Below are positions 28,482 to 37,340 of a stretch of 64,000 nt of DNA, in pieces. The stretch is from CAYWMY01 sp046352935 (lineage in GTDB: Bacteria > Pseudomonadota > Gammaproteobacteria > Steroidobacterales > Steroidobacteraceae), in contig JAXMGR010000005.1 of NCBI GenBank assembly GCA_046352935.1, positions 124,001 to 188,000 on the forward strand. The letters are read 5' to 3'. Positions within the stretch are counted from its first letter, which is position 1; every line of letters starts with the position of its first letter. Below the pieces are notes generated by a model that did no database searches, was not told the origin of the DNA, and was given only the letters and a program-made list of their open reading frames with translations. A program made the translations under genes and the position numbers.

Positions 28482-29255
28482 TCAACCGCGTGTTCCCAGA
28501 GCGTCCAGCAGGGCCTCGTGCAGTCGTCCGTTGCTGGCAAGCACCGTCGTCGTCTCGAGCCCCACCGGCGCACCGTTCAATGCCGTGAAACACCCGCCGG
28601 CCTCCTGCACGATCACGACGAGCGCAGCAATATCGAGAATATTCACGTCCGACTCGACGACGGCGTCAATCTTGCCTCCGGCGAGAAGGTGATAATGGAG
28701 AAAGTCACCATAACCGCGAATGCGGTTCACGCGCGTCACGAGCCGACCGTAGTCAGCCCAGCGAGGCCCGCCAGCAAGACTTCGGAGGTTGCCCGCGGAC
28801 AGCGCGGCTTGATCGAGCGACGATATCGTGCTTACGCCGAGACTCCGGCCATCCAGCCATGCCCCCTGGCCGCGCTCTGCCCACGCCAGTTCTCCATAGA
28901 CCGGCGCCGACGAAACACCGAGGACCAGTTCGCCACGATGCATCAGCGCGATCTGTGTCGAGAACAGCGGGTACTCGCGCACGAACGCCTTGGTGCCGTC
29001 GATGGGGTCGACGAGCCACACGTACTCACGGTCAGAACCAGCCGAACCGGTCTCCTCGCCATAGAAGCCGTGGTCCGGAAACCTCTGCTCGAGGATTTTG
29101 CGGATCGCCTCTTCCGCCTCTACGTCCGCGACCGTCACCGGCGATTTATCCGCCTTGGTCTTGACGTCCAGGTTGCGCTGGTAGAAACGCCGGATGACAG
29201 CCGCAGCCGCAGCCGCGCCATCGAGTGCCGCCTGTAGAAATTGAGAATTCGCCAT
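28482..29255 (-). CDS. hisN: Inositol-monophosphatase family, HisN-type histidinol-phosphatase
   Basis: 257 residues, one IMPase domain. Metal-binding motifs are intact: GEETG, WLVDPIDGTKAFVREYP, and NILDIAALVVIVQEAGG. DPIDGTKAF followed by VR-YP and length near 260 favour the histidinol-phosphate phosphatase (HisN) subgroup over inositol monophosphatase SuhB. It would then catalyse the penultimate step of histidine synthesis. No other his gene is in the window. It is convergent with btuD and divergent from btuB. Confidence 0.8.
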   Translation of the reverse strand: MANSQFLQAALDGAAAAAAVIRRFYQRNLDVKTKADKSPVTVADVEAEEAIRKILEQRFPDHGFYGEETGSAGSDREYVWLVDPIDGTKAFVREYPLFSTQIALMHRGELVLGVSSAPVYGELAWAERGQGAWLDGRSLGVSTISSLDQAALSAGNLRSLAGGPRWADYGRLVTRVNRIRGYGDFLHYHLLAGGKIDAVVESDVNILDIAALVVIVQEAGGCFTALNGAPVGLETTTVLASNGRLHEALLDALGTRG

Positions 29256-29436
29256 ACGTTCGCCCGATCCGGCCTTCGACCCGCAGGCGCCCCATCGGGC
29301 ACATCCCGCGACGAGGCGCGAGACTGCGCGAGCCGCAGCACCGCGTCAATCCGGGCGACCAGGAGCCGACTGGACCAGTTCCGGCCCGAGGCGGCATCCT
29401 TGACACGGCCCGAGCGAGCCACCTACAGTCACGTCA

Positions 29437-29651
29437 GACATCTGGTGACCCGGGACGCGAGTTCCCGGGCTAATCGGGAAGCCGGTGCACCCCCTAAGGT
29501 AATGCCGGCACTGCCCCCGCAACGGTAATCGGCAAAGATCGCGTCAGGCAGCCGCGTGGCTGCAGCCACTGCGCCGGACCTCCGGGTCCGCGTGGGAAGG
29601 TGACGTGAAGTCCTTCAGGGACAGCCGAGAGTCCGGAGACCGGCCGGTGTC
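29437..29651 (+). promoter_or_regulatory. Cobalamin (adenosylcobalamin) riboswitch upstream of btuB
   Basis: About 215 bases upstream of btuB carry the cobalamin-riboswitch core elements in order: GGGAAGCCGGTG near 29475, GCCCCCGCAACGGTAA near 29512, and the B12 box AGTCCGGAGACCGGCC near 29631-29646. A closing P1 helix is visible between GACA-C-TGG (29437-29445) and CCGGTGTC (29644-29651). It should reduce btuB (and possibly pduO) expression when adenosylcobalamin is plentiful, by translational or transcriptional control. Confidence 0.92.
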
Positions 29652-29770
29652 AGGCGCCAGTCCGCGGCGGGCGGACGGCAGGTGCAGACCCGTCCGGGTC
29701 GACCTCCGCTCCCCGCTCCGCGTCCGGCAGATCGTCCACTCCCCTGCGGGGAATGCCCGGGAGCGAATTC

Positions 29771-31564
29771 ATGTCACTCGTCCGTTCAGCGGTAGCCGTC
29801 GTGCTTGCGGCGCTGTCGGCATCCGCCGTCGCCGAATCCCTCGAACCCGTCGTTGTCACCGCGACGCGCACCGGCACACCGCTGTCGGAGGTCCTCGCAT
29901 CATCGATCGTCGTAACCCGCGACCAACTCGACCTGTTCCCCGCGACCGATGTGGCGGACGTCCTGCGGATACAGACAGGCCTCGAAATCGCGCGCAACGG
30001 CGGCCCCGGTCAGCCTGCGTCACTGTTCATTCGCGGGACCGACTCGAACCATGCGCTGGTACTTCTGGATGGCGTGCGCATCAATCCCGGCACGATCGGC
30101 GGCGCGGCGTTCGAGAACATCGACCCGGCGTCGATCGAGCGCATCGAGGTCATCAAGGGACCGCGATCCGCGGTGTGGGGCACCGATGCGATCGGCGGCG
30201 TGGTCAACCTCATCACGCGCCGGGCAACGAGGAGCGGCGCGGATGTTTCGCTGGGTGCGGGCCGCTATGGCACGCATACCGCGGGCGGCAACGCAGCTCT
30301 GGTCGGTGATGCGGGTGCAGTAGTCGCGTCGGTGAACTGGCTGGATGCCGACGGCTTCGCGACACGGCGCTTCGACAATACCGAGCGCGGCTACCGCAAT
30401 CTTTCGGCGACGCTGAATGCGACGACCGAGATCGGCGGGGTCGAACTCGCGGTCCGCAGCTGGCACAGCGAAGGCACGTCGGAGTACTCCGATTTTTTCG
30501 CCACGCCGGTCGACCAGGACTATCGCAACACGTCACTCGCGGCCGAGGCCGGATGGCAGGCGACGTCGGCGTGGCGCACACGCCTGCGCGTGTCGAACTT
30601 CGAGTCACGCATCGAGCAGAACCAGTCGGACGACTTCGTCGAGACGCGCCGCTGGCAGGCCGACTGGCAGAACGACATCACGGCCGGCGAGCATCACCTG
30701 CTGACCTTCGGCGTGGTCGCGAGCCGGGAGAAGGCGGACACGAGCGCCTTCGGCTCCGGCTTCGCCGCATCGACGAACACGCAACTGGTCTACGTCCAGG
30801 ACCAGATGCAGGTGGGCCGCAACCGTCTGCTGCTCGCGGCGGGCTACACAGATCACTCGACCTTCGGCGGCCATACGACCTGGAACGTCGAGTACGGCTT
30901 CGCGTTGCGTGACGAAGTATCGCTGTATGCGTCGGCCGGCACGGCCTTCCGCGCGCCGGATGCGACCGATCGCTTCGGCTTCGGCGGCAATCCGGACCTC
31001 GATCCTGAGCGCTCGCGGCAGTACGAAGTCGGCCTGCGCGGCCGGATCGGCGAGCGACAGACATGGTCGGTCGCCGGCTTCCACAATACGGTCACCGACC
31101 TGATCCAGTTTGTCACGGTGTCGTTCGACCCGTTCGTCGGCGAGAACCGCAACGTCGAACGGGCGCGCATCACCGGCATCGATCTCGACTGGCAATACTC
31201 CGGCGACCTGTGGATGCTGCGTGCCGGGACGAACCTGCAGAACCCGAAGGACCTATCGAACGACGGCCGGTTGCTGCGGCGTGCGCGCCGCAATACGACC
31301 TTCGCGGTCTCGCGGCGCATCGGCGACGGCCGCTTTGGCATCGACGTGCTCGCGGCCGGCGACCGGCGCGACTTCGGCTTCCCGGAGCCGGTGCGGCTCG
31401 GCGGCTACGTGCTCGCCAATCTGTCGGCACAGTGGACATTCGCAGATCGCTTCACGCTGACGGCACGCGTGGAGAACCTGTTCGACCGCGACTACGAGCT
31501 CGCCAGCGGCTACAACACACCCGGGCGCAGCCTGTTCGCGTCGCTCAGGTACAGTCTGCGCTGA
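29771..31564 (+). CDS. btuB: TonB-dependent vitamin B12 outer-membrane receptor BtuB
   Basis: 597 residues from ATG 29771 (GGGAG upstream); a frame from 29753 adds six residues. A signal peptide (VVLAALSASAVAES) is followed by the TonB box EPVVVTATR, the plug domain (LRIQTGLEIARNGGPGQPASL, VLLDGVRINP, RIEVIKGPRSAVWGTDAIGG) and a 22-strand barrel ending FASLRYSLR. Length matches E. coli BtuB (594). It is preceded by the cobalamin riboswitch, strongly supporting B12 as the ligand, and followed 19 bases later by pduO. Energy comes from a TonB system; a TonB-like gene is present at 50 kb. Confidence 0.95.
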   Translation: MSLVRSAVAVVLAALSASAVAESLEPVVVTATRTGTPLSEVLASSIVVTRDQLDLFPATDVADVLRIQTGLEIARNGGPGQPASLFIRGTDSNHALVLLDGVRINPGTIGGAAFENIDPASIERIEVIKGPRSAVWGTDAIGGVVNLITRRATRSGADVSLGAGRYGTHTAGGNAALVGDAGAVVASVNWLDADGFATRRFDNTERGYRNLSATLNATTEIGGVELAVRSWHSEGTSEYSDFFATPVDQDYRNTSLAAEAGWQATSAWRTRLRVSNFESRIEQNQSDDFVETRRWQADWQNDITAGEHHLLTFGVVASREKADTSAFGSGFAASTNTQLVYVQDQMQVGRNRLLLAAGYTDHSTFGGHTTWNVEYGFALRDEVSLYASAGTAFRAPDATDRFGFGGNPDLDPERSRQYEVGLRGRIGERQTWSVAGFHNTVTDLIQFVTVSFDPFVGENRNVERARITGIDLDWQYSGDLWMLRAGTNLQNPKDLSNDGRLLRRARRNTTFAVSRRIGDGRFGIDVLAAGDRRDFGFPEPVRLGGYVLANLSAQWTFADRFTLTARVENLFDRDYELASGYNTPGRSLFASLRYSLR

Positions 31565-31583
31565 GGCACGGAGGTACACGTCC

Positions 31584-32132
31584 ATGGGCCATCGGCTGTC
31601 GAAGATCTACACACGGACCGGTGACGATGGTACGACCGGACTCGGAGATGGCACCCGCGTCGCGAAGGACAGCGCACGCGTCGAGGCCTACGGCACGATC
31701 GACGAGGCCAACAGTAGCCTCGGCATCGTGCTGGCGATGCAAGAGGTGCCGGAATCCGTACGCGGCGTGCTGACGCGCGTGCAGCATGAGCTGTTCGACC
31801 TCGGCGGCGAACTCTGCGTACCGGGCTACCGGATCATCGATGCGACACACGTCGAACGCCTCGAGGCGGAGCTGGACCGGTTCAATGACACGCTGCCACC
31901 GCTGAAGGAATTCATACTCCCGGGCGGGGGGCCTGCGGCTGCCGCCACACACGTCGCACGGGCGACCTGCCGGAGAGCAGAGCGGCGTGTCTGCAGTCTC
32001 GCCAGACTGGAGCCGGTGGCGCCGGAAGCAATCCGCTACCTGAACCGCCTGTCCGACCTGCTGTTCGTGGTCGCACGCGTCCTCGCGCGCCTGGAGGGTG
32101 GCAGCGAAGTCACCTGGCGCCGGGACCGATAG
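31584..32132 (+). CDS. pduO: PduO-type ATP:cob(I)alamin adenosyltransferase
   Basis: 182 residues. Transfers adenosyl from ATP to cob(I)alamin to make coenzyme B12. Family motifs: TRTGDDGTTGLGDG (ATP loop), RVEAYGTIDEANSSLG, ELFDLGGEL, FILPGGGPAAA, and ARATCRRAERRV with the conserved Arg pair. It directly follows btuB behind the riboswitch, so uptake and activation are probably co-regulated. It is of the trimeric PduO class, not CobA/BtuR. It is convergent with btuF. Confidence 0.95.
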   Translation: MGHRLSKIYTRTGDDGTTGLGDGTRVAKDSARVEAYGTIDEANSSLGIVLAMQEVPESVRGVLTRVQHELFDLGGELCVPGYRIIDATHVERLEAELDRFNDTLPPLKEFILPGGGPAAAATHVARATCRRAERRVCSLARLEPVAPEAIRYLNRLSDLLFVVARVLARLEGGSEVTWRRDR

Positions 32133-32193
32133 ACGCCACGGCTGTACGCCCCTCGAAGGGGGGCACCAGACCGCAATCGCCCACCGTCGCGGA

Positions 32194-33027
32194 TCACCGC
32201 GAGGCCCCGATCGATTCCGCGCCGGCAATGGCCGCGCAGACGGCGCGCGCCCCTTCGAGAATTCGCGGTGTGGGGCGCGTGAGGATGTCCCCGGGGATAC
32301 GAATCACCTGCTGGTTCCGAACCGCGCGGAGTTCGGGCCAACGCTTCCAGAGTTGCCGTGGTTCCACCACGGTATCGTCGGCGACGAGAATCAGCTCGGG
32401 ATCCCGTGCGATCACGGATTCGAGCGTGACGACAGGAGCAACGCCCGGAAGATCGGCGAATATGTTTCGCCCGCCGCACCGGCTGATGATCTCATTGACG
32501 ACATGATTGGCAGCTACCGTGTACAGAGGCTCATCATCAACTTCCACGAATACGCGGACAGGCCGGTGCACGGCAGGCCTCGGGCGCAGGGCGGACAGAT
32601 CCTGCCGAAATCGACCAGCTGCGCGGCGCGCCAAGACCTGTGTGCCGGCCAGCATCCCGATGCTGTCGATCGCCGCCGCGATGTCATCCAGTCGCTGCGT
32701 ATCCAGCACGATGACCCGGAGCCCGAGCTGCTGGAGCCTTCCAATGGTCGTCGGCGGCGTCCCGGTGCGCCATGCCAGTACGTGAGTCGGCGCGAGCCCG
32801 ATCACCCGCTCCTCATCCACCCTGAAGGCATTGCCGATGCGCGGCAGCCGGCGGGCATCAGCGGGATAGTCGCTAAACTCCGAAACGCCCACCAGTCGCG
32901 AACCGGCACCGGCGGCGAAGACCAGTTCGGTTACATTGGGCGCGAGACTGACCAGGCGCACAGCAGCACCCGCCGGCGCGGCCAGCAGCATCAGGCCCAT
33001 GCACAGCACGGCGTTCAGGCGACCCAT
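32194..33027 (-). CDS. btuF: Periplasmic vitamin B12-binding protein BtuF
   Basis: 277 residues. Signal peptide (MGRLNAVLCMGLMLLAAPAG ending AGA), then the class III substrate-binding fold: RLVSLAPNVTELVFAAGA, VGVSEFSDYP, LPRIGNAFRVDEERVIGLAP, DAIAAAIDSIG-type linker helix, CGGRNIFADL. These are the BtuF signatures. Delivers cobalamin to BtuCD. It is the last gene of ampD-ampE-btuF, its start overlapping the ampE stop by 13 bases, and convergent with pduO. Confidence 0.9.
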   Translation of the reverse strand: MGRLNAVLCMGLMLLAAPAGAAVRLVSLAPNVTELVFAAGAGSRLVGVSEFSDYPADARRLPRIGNAFRVDEERVIGLAPTHVLAWRTGTPPTTIGRLQQLGLRVIVLDTQRLDDIAAAIDSIGMLAGTQVLARRAAGRFRQDLSALRPRPAVHRPVRVFVEVDDEPLYTVAANHVVNEIISRCGGRNIFADLPGVAPVVTLESVIARDPELILVADDTVVEPRQLWKRWPELRAVRNQQVIRIPGDILTRPTPRILEGARAVCAAIAGAESIGASR

Positions 33028-33908
33028 GCGAGCAGCGTCAGAATGGATACCAGCGTCAGCCAGAGGATGAACGAGCGTCGTACCAGGCGCATGGCTGCCA
33101 TTGCAGGGGCTCCGGGCAATCCCCCCTCCTGCGCACCGATGGCTCCCCTCCCGACGTAGACGAGGAGATGATCGTTGGCATCGAAGAAGTGCCGGGGGAG
33201 GTCGGCACGGAACGCTCGCCAGCCGGCAGACGCATCATCGAAGGTCCCCGCGATCAGATAGCTCCCGGCGAGGAGCCGCGCAGGAAGCCAGGCCAGGACA
33301 CCATGGATCTGCTGCAGAACGCCGGCGGCGACACGGGCATGCGATTCATCAGATCCGGCGTCACGAAGGCGGGCGATTGCGGCCCGGCGCAGCAGGTCGC
33401 TCACCCGGAAGGCCCAGGCACCTGCCGGGCCGAGAATCATGAACCAGAGAAGCACGCCGAAGACACGGTTATTGGCCTGCACCAGGACGGCATCTTCTAC
33501 CGCGCTCGCGCGCTGCTGCCAGCGTTGCGCCGCATCCTGCTCGACCAGGATCTCGGCCGCAGCCCTGGCTTCGTCAGACGCGCCCCGCGCTTCGGCACCG
33601 CAATAGGCATCGACCTCGTCTGCAAGATCTCTGGGGCCGAACGAGAACACCAGCACCATCGCCGCGAACCCGATCCAGAACAGGCCGCGCAGTTCGTCGT
33701 GCATGAGGGTTGCCGCGAGCCCGACGGGCAGCACGGGCACGAACAGAGCCAACAATGCCCCGGCGGGGCCGGCGAGGCCGCGCCCGACGATGAACCTTTC
33801 CTCGGCCCATGGGTAATACCGATCGAACCAGTGCGGCTCCCGCCAGTGCAGCACGTGGCTGAGGCTGCGCTCGACGACCAGTGCGATCACCACTGCGATC
33901 AGCGTCAC
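33015..33908 (-). CDS. ampE: Inner-membrane protein AmpE
   Basis: 297 residues from GTG 33908, which shares one base with the ampD TAG stop; the open frame continues upstream through ampD out of register and is not needed. The N terminus (TLIAVVIALVVERSLSHVLHW) and the multi-spanning layout match AmpE, the CobD/CbiB-like membrane protein paired with AmpD. Other family segments are WAEERFIVGRGLAGPAGA, GFAAMVLVFSFGPRDLADEV and the C-terminal VRRSFILWLTLVSIL. It is thought to sense or modulate murein recycling and beta-lactamase induction; the mechanism is not known. A CobD-like role in B12 is a lesser alternative suggested by the neighbour btuF. Confidence 0.85.
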   Translation of the reverse strand: MTLIAVVIALVVERSLSHVLHWREPHWFDRYYPWAEERFIVGRGLAGPAGALLALFVPVLPVGLAATLMHDELRGLFWIGFAAMVLVFSFGPRDLADEVDAYCGAEARGASDEARAAAEILVEQDAAQRWQQRASAVEDAVLVQANNRVFGVLLWFMILGPAGAWAFRVSDLLRRAAIARLRDAGSDESHARVAAGVLQQIHGVLAWLPARLLAGSYLIAGTFDDASAGWRAFRADLPRHFFDANDHLLVYVGRGAIGAQEGGLPGAPAMAAMRLVRRSFILWLTLVSILTLLAWVA

Positions 33909-34483
33909 TAGTCGCGGCTCCCGTCCTGGCCGACCCGCGCGAGTAGCTCCCGGAAGCGGGACCAGTCGAAAAGCGGGCCCGGGTCCGTCTTGCGACCCGG
34001 AGCAACATCGCAGTGACCGACGATTGCATCCCGGGACAGCGTTGGATAGGCGCTGAGCAGAGCCGCACACGTGACCACGAGCCGGCAGTACTGGGCGGCG
34101 GTGTAAGGGCTGTCGTCGTCGCCCTCGAGCTCGATTCCGATCGAAAAATCATTACAGGCCTCGCGGCCGAACCAGCGCGACCTGCCCGCATGCCAGGCTC
34201 GCCGATGGAAGGGCACGAACTGCAGGCACTCGCCGTCCCGCCGGATCAGCACGTGGGCGGAAACCCGCAGGGCGCCGATCGTCGCAAAATAGGGATGGGC
34301 ACCAGGATCCAGTCGGTTCGTGAACAACTGCTCGATCCAGGGACCGCCGTAACAGCCGGGCGGAAGGCTGATACCGTGAACGACGATCAGTTCCGGCACG
34401 GCACCGGGCGGCCGGTCGTCGCAATTGGGTGACGCCACGTAGCGAGCGGGATGCAATTGCCCGGACCACGGCTCAACCGCCAT
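33908..34483 (-). CDS. ampD: 1,6-anhydro-N-acetylmuramyl-L-alanine amidase AmpD
   Basis: 191 residues from ATG 34483 (GAAGG upstream); an ATG at 34507 is possible. It cleaves anhydro-muropeptides in murein recycling and so limits beta-lactamase induction. All hallmarks are present: VVHGISLPPGCYGGPWIEQLF with the first Zn His, HPYFATIGALRVSAH, RAWHAGRS, NDFSIGIELEGDD, and GHCDVAPGRKTDPGPLFDW with the second Zn His, Lys and Asp. It heads the ampD-ampE-btuF operon. Confidence 0.95.
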   Translation of the reverse strand: MAVEPWSGQLHPARYVASPNCDDRPPGAVPELIVVHGISLPPGCYGGPWIEQLFTNRLDPGAHPYFATIGALRVSAHVLIRRDGECLQFVPFHRRAWHAGRSRWFGREACNDFSIGIELEGDDDSPYTAAQYCRLVVTCAALLSAYPTLSRDAIVGHCDVAPGRKTDPGPLFDWSRFRELLARVGQDGSRD

Positions 34484-34595
34484 ACCGACGCCTTCTCTGT
34501 CGTGCATGCAGCAAGCTTATCTCGATTGTCGCAGAGACGCTCCGGCTACCTTGCACCGGATCGCGAAGCCGACGAGGATGTAACAGCCGCAGGCC

Positions 34596-34988
34596 ATGAG
34601 AGAATCTCTGGACATGACACCGCGCCGCGACTATCACTGTTCCCGCTGCCCGGGCTATTGCTGTTCTCACCCACGCATCGCGGTCTCGGACAACGATCTC
34701 GACCGTATCGCCGCGCACTTCGGCATCCCGCGATCCGTCGCCCGCAAGCGATTCAGTTACCGGTACCGAACCCGTGAAGCCGACGAATGGGTCCTCCGGC
34801 ACAAGCAGGATCATGTCTATCGCACGGTCTGCCGTTTCTTCGATAGCGACGCGCGGCGCTGCACGATCTACGCCGCACGCCCGTACGTGTGCCGCCGCTA
34901 CCCATATGGTCATCGCTGCGGCTACTACTGCTTCCTGCGTTTTGAACGCCGGCATCAGGGAGATGAAGATTTCGTTCCGAGTGCCTGA
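34596..34988 (+). CDS. YkgJ-family cysteine-cluster protein
   Basis: 130 residues with nine Cys. The N-terminal CSRCPGYCC and the later CRFFDSDARRC, VCRRYPYGHRC and YYC form the CxxCxxxCC...C pattern of the YkgJ family (zinc or Fe-S binding predicted). Members are small cytoplasmic proteins of unknown role. A second Met at residue 7 could be the start. It precedes bioA by about 120 bases. Confidence 0.8.
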   Translation: MRESLDMTPRRDYHCSRCPGYCCSHPRIAVSDNDLDRIAAHFGIPRSVARKRFSYRYRTREADEWVLRHKQDHVYRTVCRFFDSDARRCTIYAARPYVCRRYPYGHRCGYYCFLRFERRHQGDEDFVPSA

Positions 34989-35109
34989 CGATGTGTGGTT
35001 TGAGCCGCGCCACCTGCATCCGACGAGGCCCGACCCCTCACGGAGCTGCGCTGCAACACACGACGACTCGCCGTAGAATCGTGGGAGCGAATCCAGCCGG
35101 GAGGGCCGT

Positions 35110-36459
35110 GTGACTTCGAACGCAGGCATTTCCTGCAGGGACCTCGCTCACGTGTGGCATCCCTGCACTCAGATGAAGGACCACGAGGCCGTACCACCAA
35201 TTCCGGTCGCACGTGGTGAAGGGGTATGGCTTTACGACTTCGACGGGCATCGCTACCTGGACGGAATCAGTTCGTGGTGGGTCAACCTCTTCGGCCATGC
35301 CAATCCGCGAATCAATTCCGCCGTACGTGGACAGCTCGATCGACTCGAACACGTCATCCTTGCCGGCTTCACGCACGAACCCGTGGTCACCCTGTCGGAG
35401 CGACTCGTACGGCTGCTGCCACCGGGGCTGACGCGCTGCTTCTATGCGGACAATGGCTCCGCTGCGGTCGAAGTCGCGATCAAGATGAGCTTCCACTACT
35501 GGCTCAATCAAGGCCGGCCGTCGAAGCGTCGTTTCGTCACCCTCGGAAACAGCTATCACGGCGAGACACTCGGAGCACTGGCGGTCGGCGACGTGCCTCT
35601 ATACAAGGAAACCTACCGCCCTCTGCTGATGGACGTCATCTCGGTCCCATCCCCTGACTGCTACGACAGAGAGCCCGGTTCATCCTGGGAAGATCACACC
35701 AGACGCCGCTTCGTCGACATGCGCCGGACCCTCGAGCGCCATGCGGACGAGATCGCAGCTGTCATCGTCGAGCCGCTGGTCCAGTGCGCGGGGAGCATGC
35801 GCATGTACCATCCTGTTTACCTCGAACTGCTGCGAAGTACCTGCGACGAACTGGGCATTCATCTGATCGCGGACGAGGTCGCGGTCGGCTTTGGGAGAAC
35901 CGGCACCATTTTCGCCTGCGAGCAGGCGGGGATCCGGCCGGACTTCATGTGCCTGTCGAAAGGTCTGACCGGCGGCTACCTGCCGCTCTCGGTCGTCGCG
36001 ACCACCGAAGACGTCTACCAGGCGTTCTACGCAGACTATTCGACGATGCGGGCTTTTCTCCACTCCCACAGCTACACGGGAAACCCGCTCGCCTGCGCCG
36101 CCGCGATCGCGACCCTCGACATCTTCGCGACAGAGCCGGTCATCGAGCGAAACGCTGCGTTGGCCAGCCGATTCGCCGCATCTGCCGCATTTTTCGGCGA
36201 TCACCCCAATGTCAGCGACGTCCGTCAGACCGGCCTCATCATGGCCATCGAGCTGGTCGCGGACCGCCGCTCCCGAGCGACGTTCCCCTGGCAGGAGCGC
36301 CGTGGCCTCAGAGTGCATCGGCACGCCCTGAGTCGGGGCGTGCTGCTGCGCCCCATCGGCAACGTCGTCTACTTCATGCCGCCCTACATCATCTCCGACG
36401 AGGAGGTCGATCTACTGGTGCGCGTCACCCGCGAGAGCATCGACGTGGCATGCGCCTGA
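35110..36459 (+). CDS. bioA: Adenosylmethionine-8-amino-7-oxononanoate aminotransferase
   Basis: 449 residues from GTG 35110 (GGGAGGG just upstream). Transfers the SAM amino group to KAPA to make DAPA in biotin synthesis, PLP-dependent. Motifs: HVWHPCTQMKDH and GISSWWVNLFGHANP at the N terminus, YADNGSAAVEVAIKMSFHYW, NSYHGETLGALAVGD, VIVEPLVQCAGSMRMY, ADEVAVGFGRTGT, and CLSKGLTGGYLPLS with the Schiff-base Lys. The NPLACAAAIATLD block ends the core. rsmE starts inside its last codons (ten bases overlap). Confidence 0.95.
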   Translation: MTSNAGISCRDLAHVWHPCTQMKDHEAVPPIPVARGEGVWLYDFDGHRYLDGISSWWVNLFGHANPRINSAVRGQLDRLEHVILAGFTHEPVVTLSERLVRLLPPGLTRCFYADNGSAAVEVAIKMSFHYWLNQGRPSKRRFVTLGNSYHGETLGALAVGDVPLYKETYRPLLMDVISVPSPDCYDREPGSSWEDHTRRRFVDMRRTLERHADEIAAVIVEPLVQCAGSMRMYHPVYLELLRSTCDELGIHLIADEVAVGFGRTGTIFACEQAGIRPDFMCLSKGLTGGYLPLSVVATTEDVYQAFYADYSTMRAFLHSHSYTGNPLACAAAIATLDIFATEPVIERNAALASRFAASAAFFGDHPNVSDVRQTGLIMAIELVADRRSRATFPWQERRGLRVHRHALSRGVLLRPIGNVVYFMPPYIISDEEVDLLVRVTRESIDVACA

Positions 36460-37193
36460 CGCGAATCCATTGCTCCACGACCCTCACCGAGGGGGAGTCC
36501 GCGGTGGTCACGGGCGGCGCGGCCCAGCACCTGCGCCGCGTGCTGCGCGCCCGTCCCGGCGACAAAGTGGTACTTTTCGATGGATCAGGCAATGAATTTC
36601 ACGCCGTCATCGACTCGAGCGACGAACGATCGACCACCTTGCGCGTTCTGGGGCGAACAGCGACAAGACAGACCGAGTCGCCGCTCACGGTAACGCTCAT
36701 CCAGGGCGTTTCGCGAGGCGAACGGATGGACTTCGTGCTGCAGAAGGCCACCGAACTGGGTGTGACGACCATCGTGCCGGTGGTGACCGAGCGCAGCGTC
36801 GTCCGACTCGACACAGACCAGGCTCGGCGGCGACTCGATCATTGGCGGGCAATCATGGTGGCTGCCTGCGAGCAGTGCGGCCGTACTGTGCTGCCAGGCC
36901 TGATGCCGGTGACCACGCTGGCGGACCACCTGACGCGCGCCGATACGGGCGCGACGCGGGTCATGCTGACACTCGACGGCAGCAGATCCCTGATGGATAC
37001 GGCCGCAGGATCCAGGTTCGTCGAAATACTCATCGGTCCCGAAGGTGGTCTGTCCACGGCCGAACAGGAGATGGCCCGCGGCGCCGGTTTCGTCGGTACC
37101 ACACTGGGCCCGAGAGTACTGCGTACCGAAACGGCAGCGCTGGTCGCACTGACGATCGTACAACTGGTTGCCGGCGATCTTTGCGAACACTGA
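36450..37193 (+). CDS. rsmE: 16S rRNA (uracil-1498-N3)-methyltransferase RsmE
   Basis: 247 residues from ATG 36450; the frame is open far upstream inside bioA, but the real start is the ATG overlapping the bioA stop. It is a SPOUT methyltransferase: N-terminal PUA-like domain (GGAAQHLRRVLRARPGDKVV), then the knot fold with VTLIQGVSRGERMDFVLQKATELG, IVPVVTERSVV, ILIGPEGGLSTAEQ and LGPRVLRTETAALVALTIV. It methylates U1498 in 16S rRNA. Confidence 0.95.
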   Translation: MRLTRIHCSTTLTEGESAVVTGGAAQHLRRVLRARPGDKVVLFDGSGNEFHAVIDSSDERSTTLRVLGRTATRQTESPLTVTLIQGVSRGERMDFVLQKATELGVTTIVPVVTERSVVRLDTDQARRRLDHWRAIMVAACEQCGRTVLPGLMPVTTLADHLTRADTGATRVMLTLDGSRSLMDTAAGSRFVEILIGPEGGLSTAEQEMARGAGFVGTTLGPRVLRTETAALVALTIVQLVAGDLCEH

Positions 37194-37340
37194 GCGCGAT
37201 GCCAGATGGCGAGCCGGACTCCTGCCGTCTTCTCGATTGGGCCGCCAGACTTCTCGTGGTGGCGTCGTGGCAGTCTCGTTCAGTAGAATTGGACGACAGT
37301 CAGGGAACGGATTCGGATTTCCACTTCGGCCGCAGGAACC

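Noticed and set aside
33015..33908. Reading ampE as cobD/cbiB of B12 synthesis
   Set aside because: The N-terminal motif and coupling to ampD favour AmpE, and no other cobalamin biosynthesis gene is present in the window.
35784..36449. Upstream extension of the rsmE frame
   Set aside because: It overlaps bioA out of frame; the ATG at 36450 gives a standard-length RsmE.
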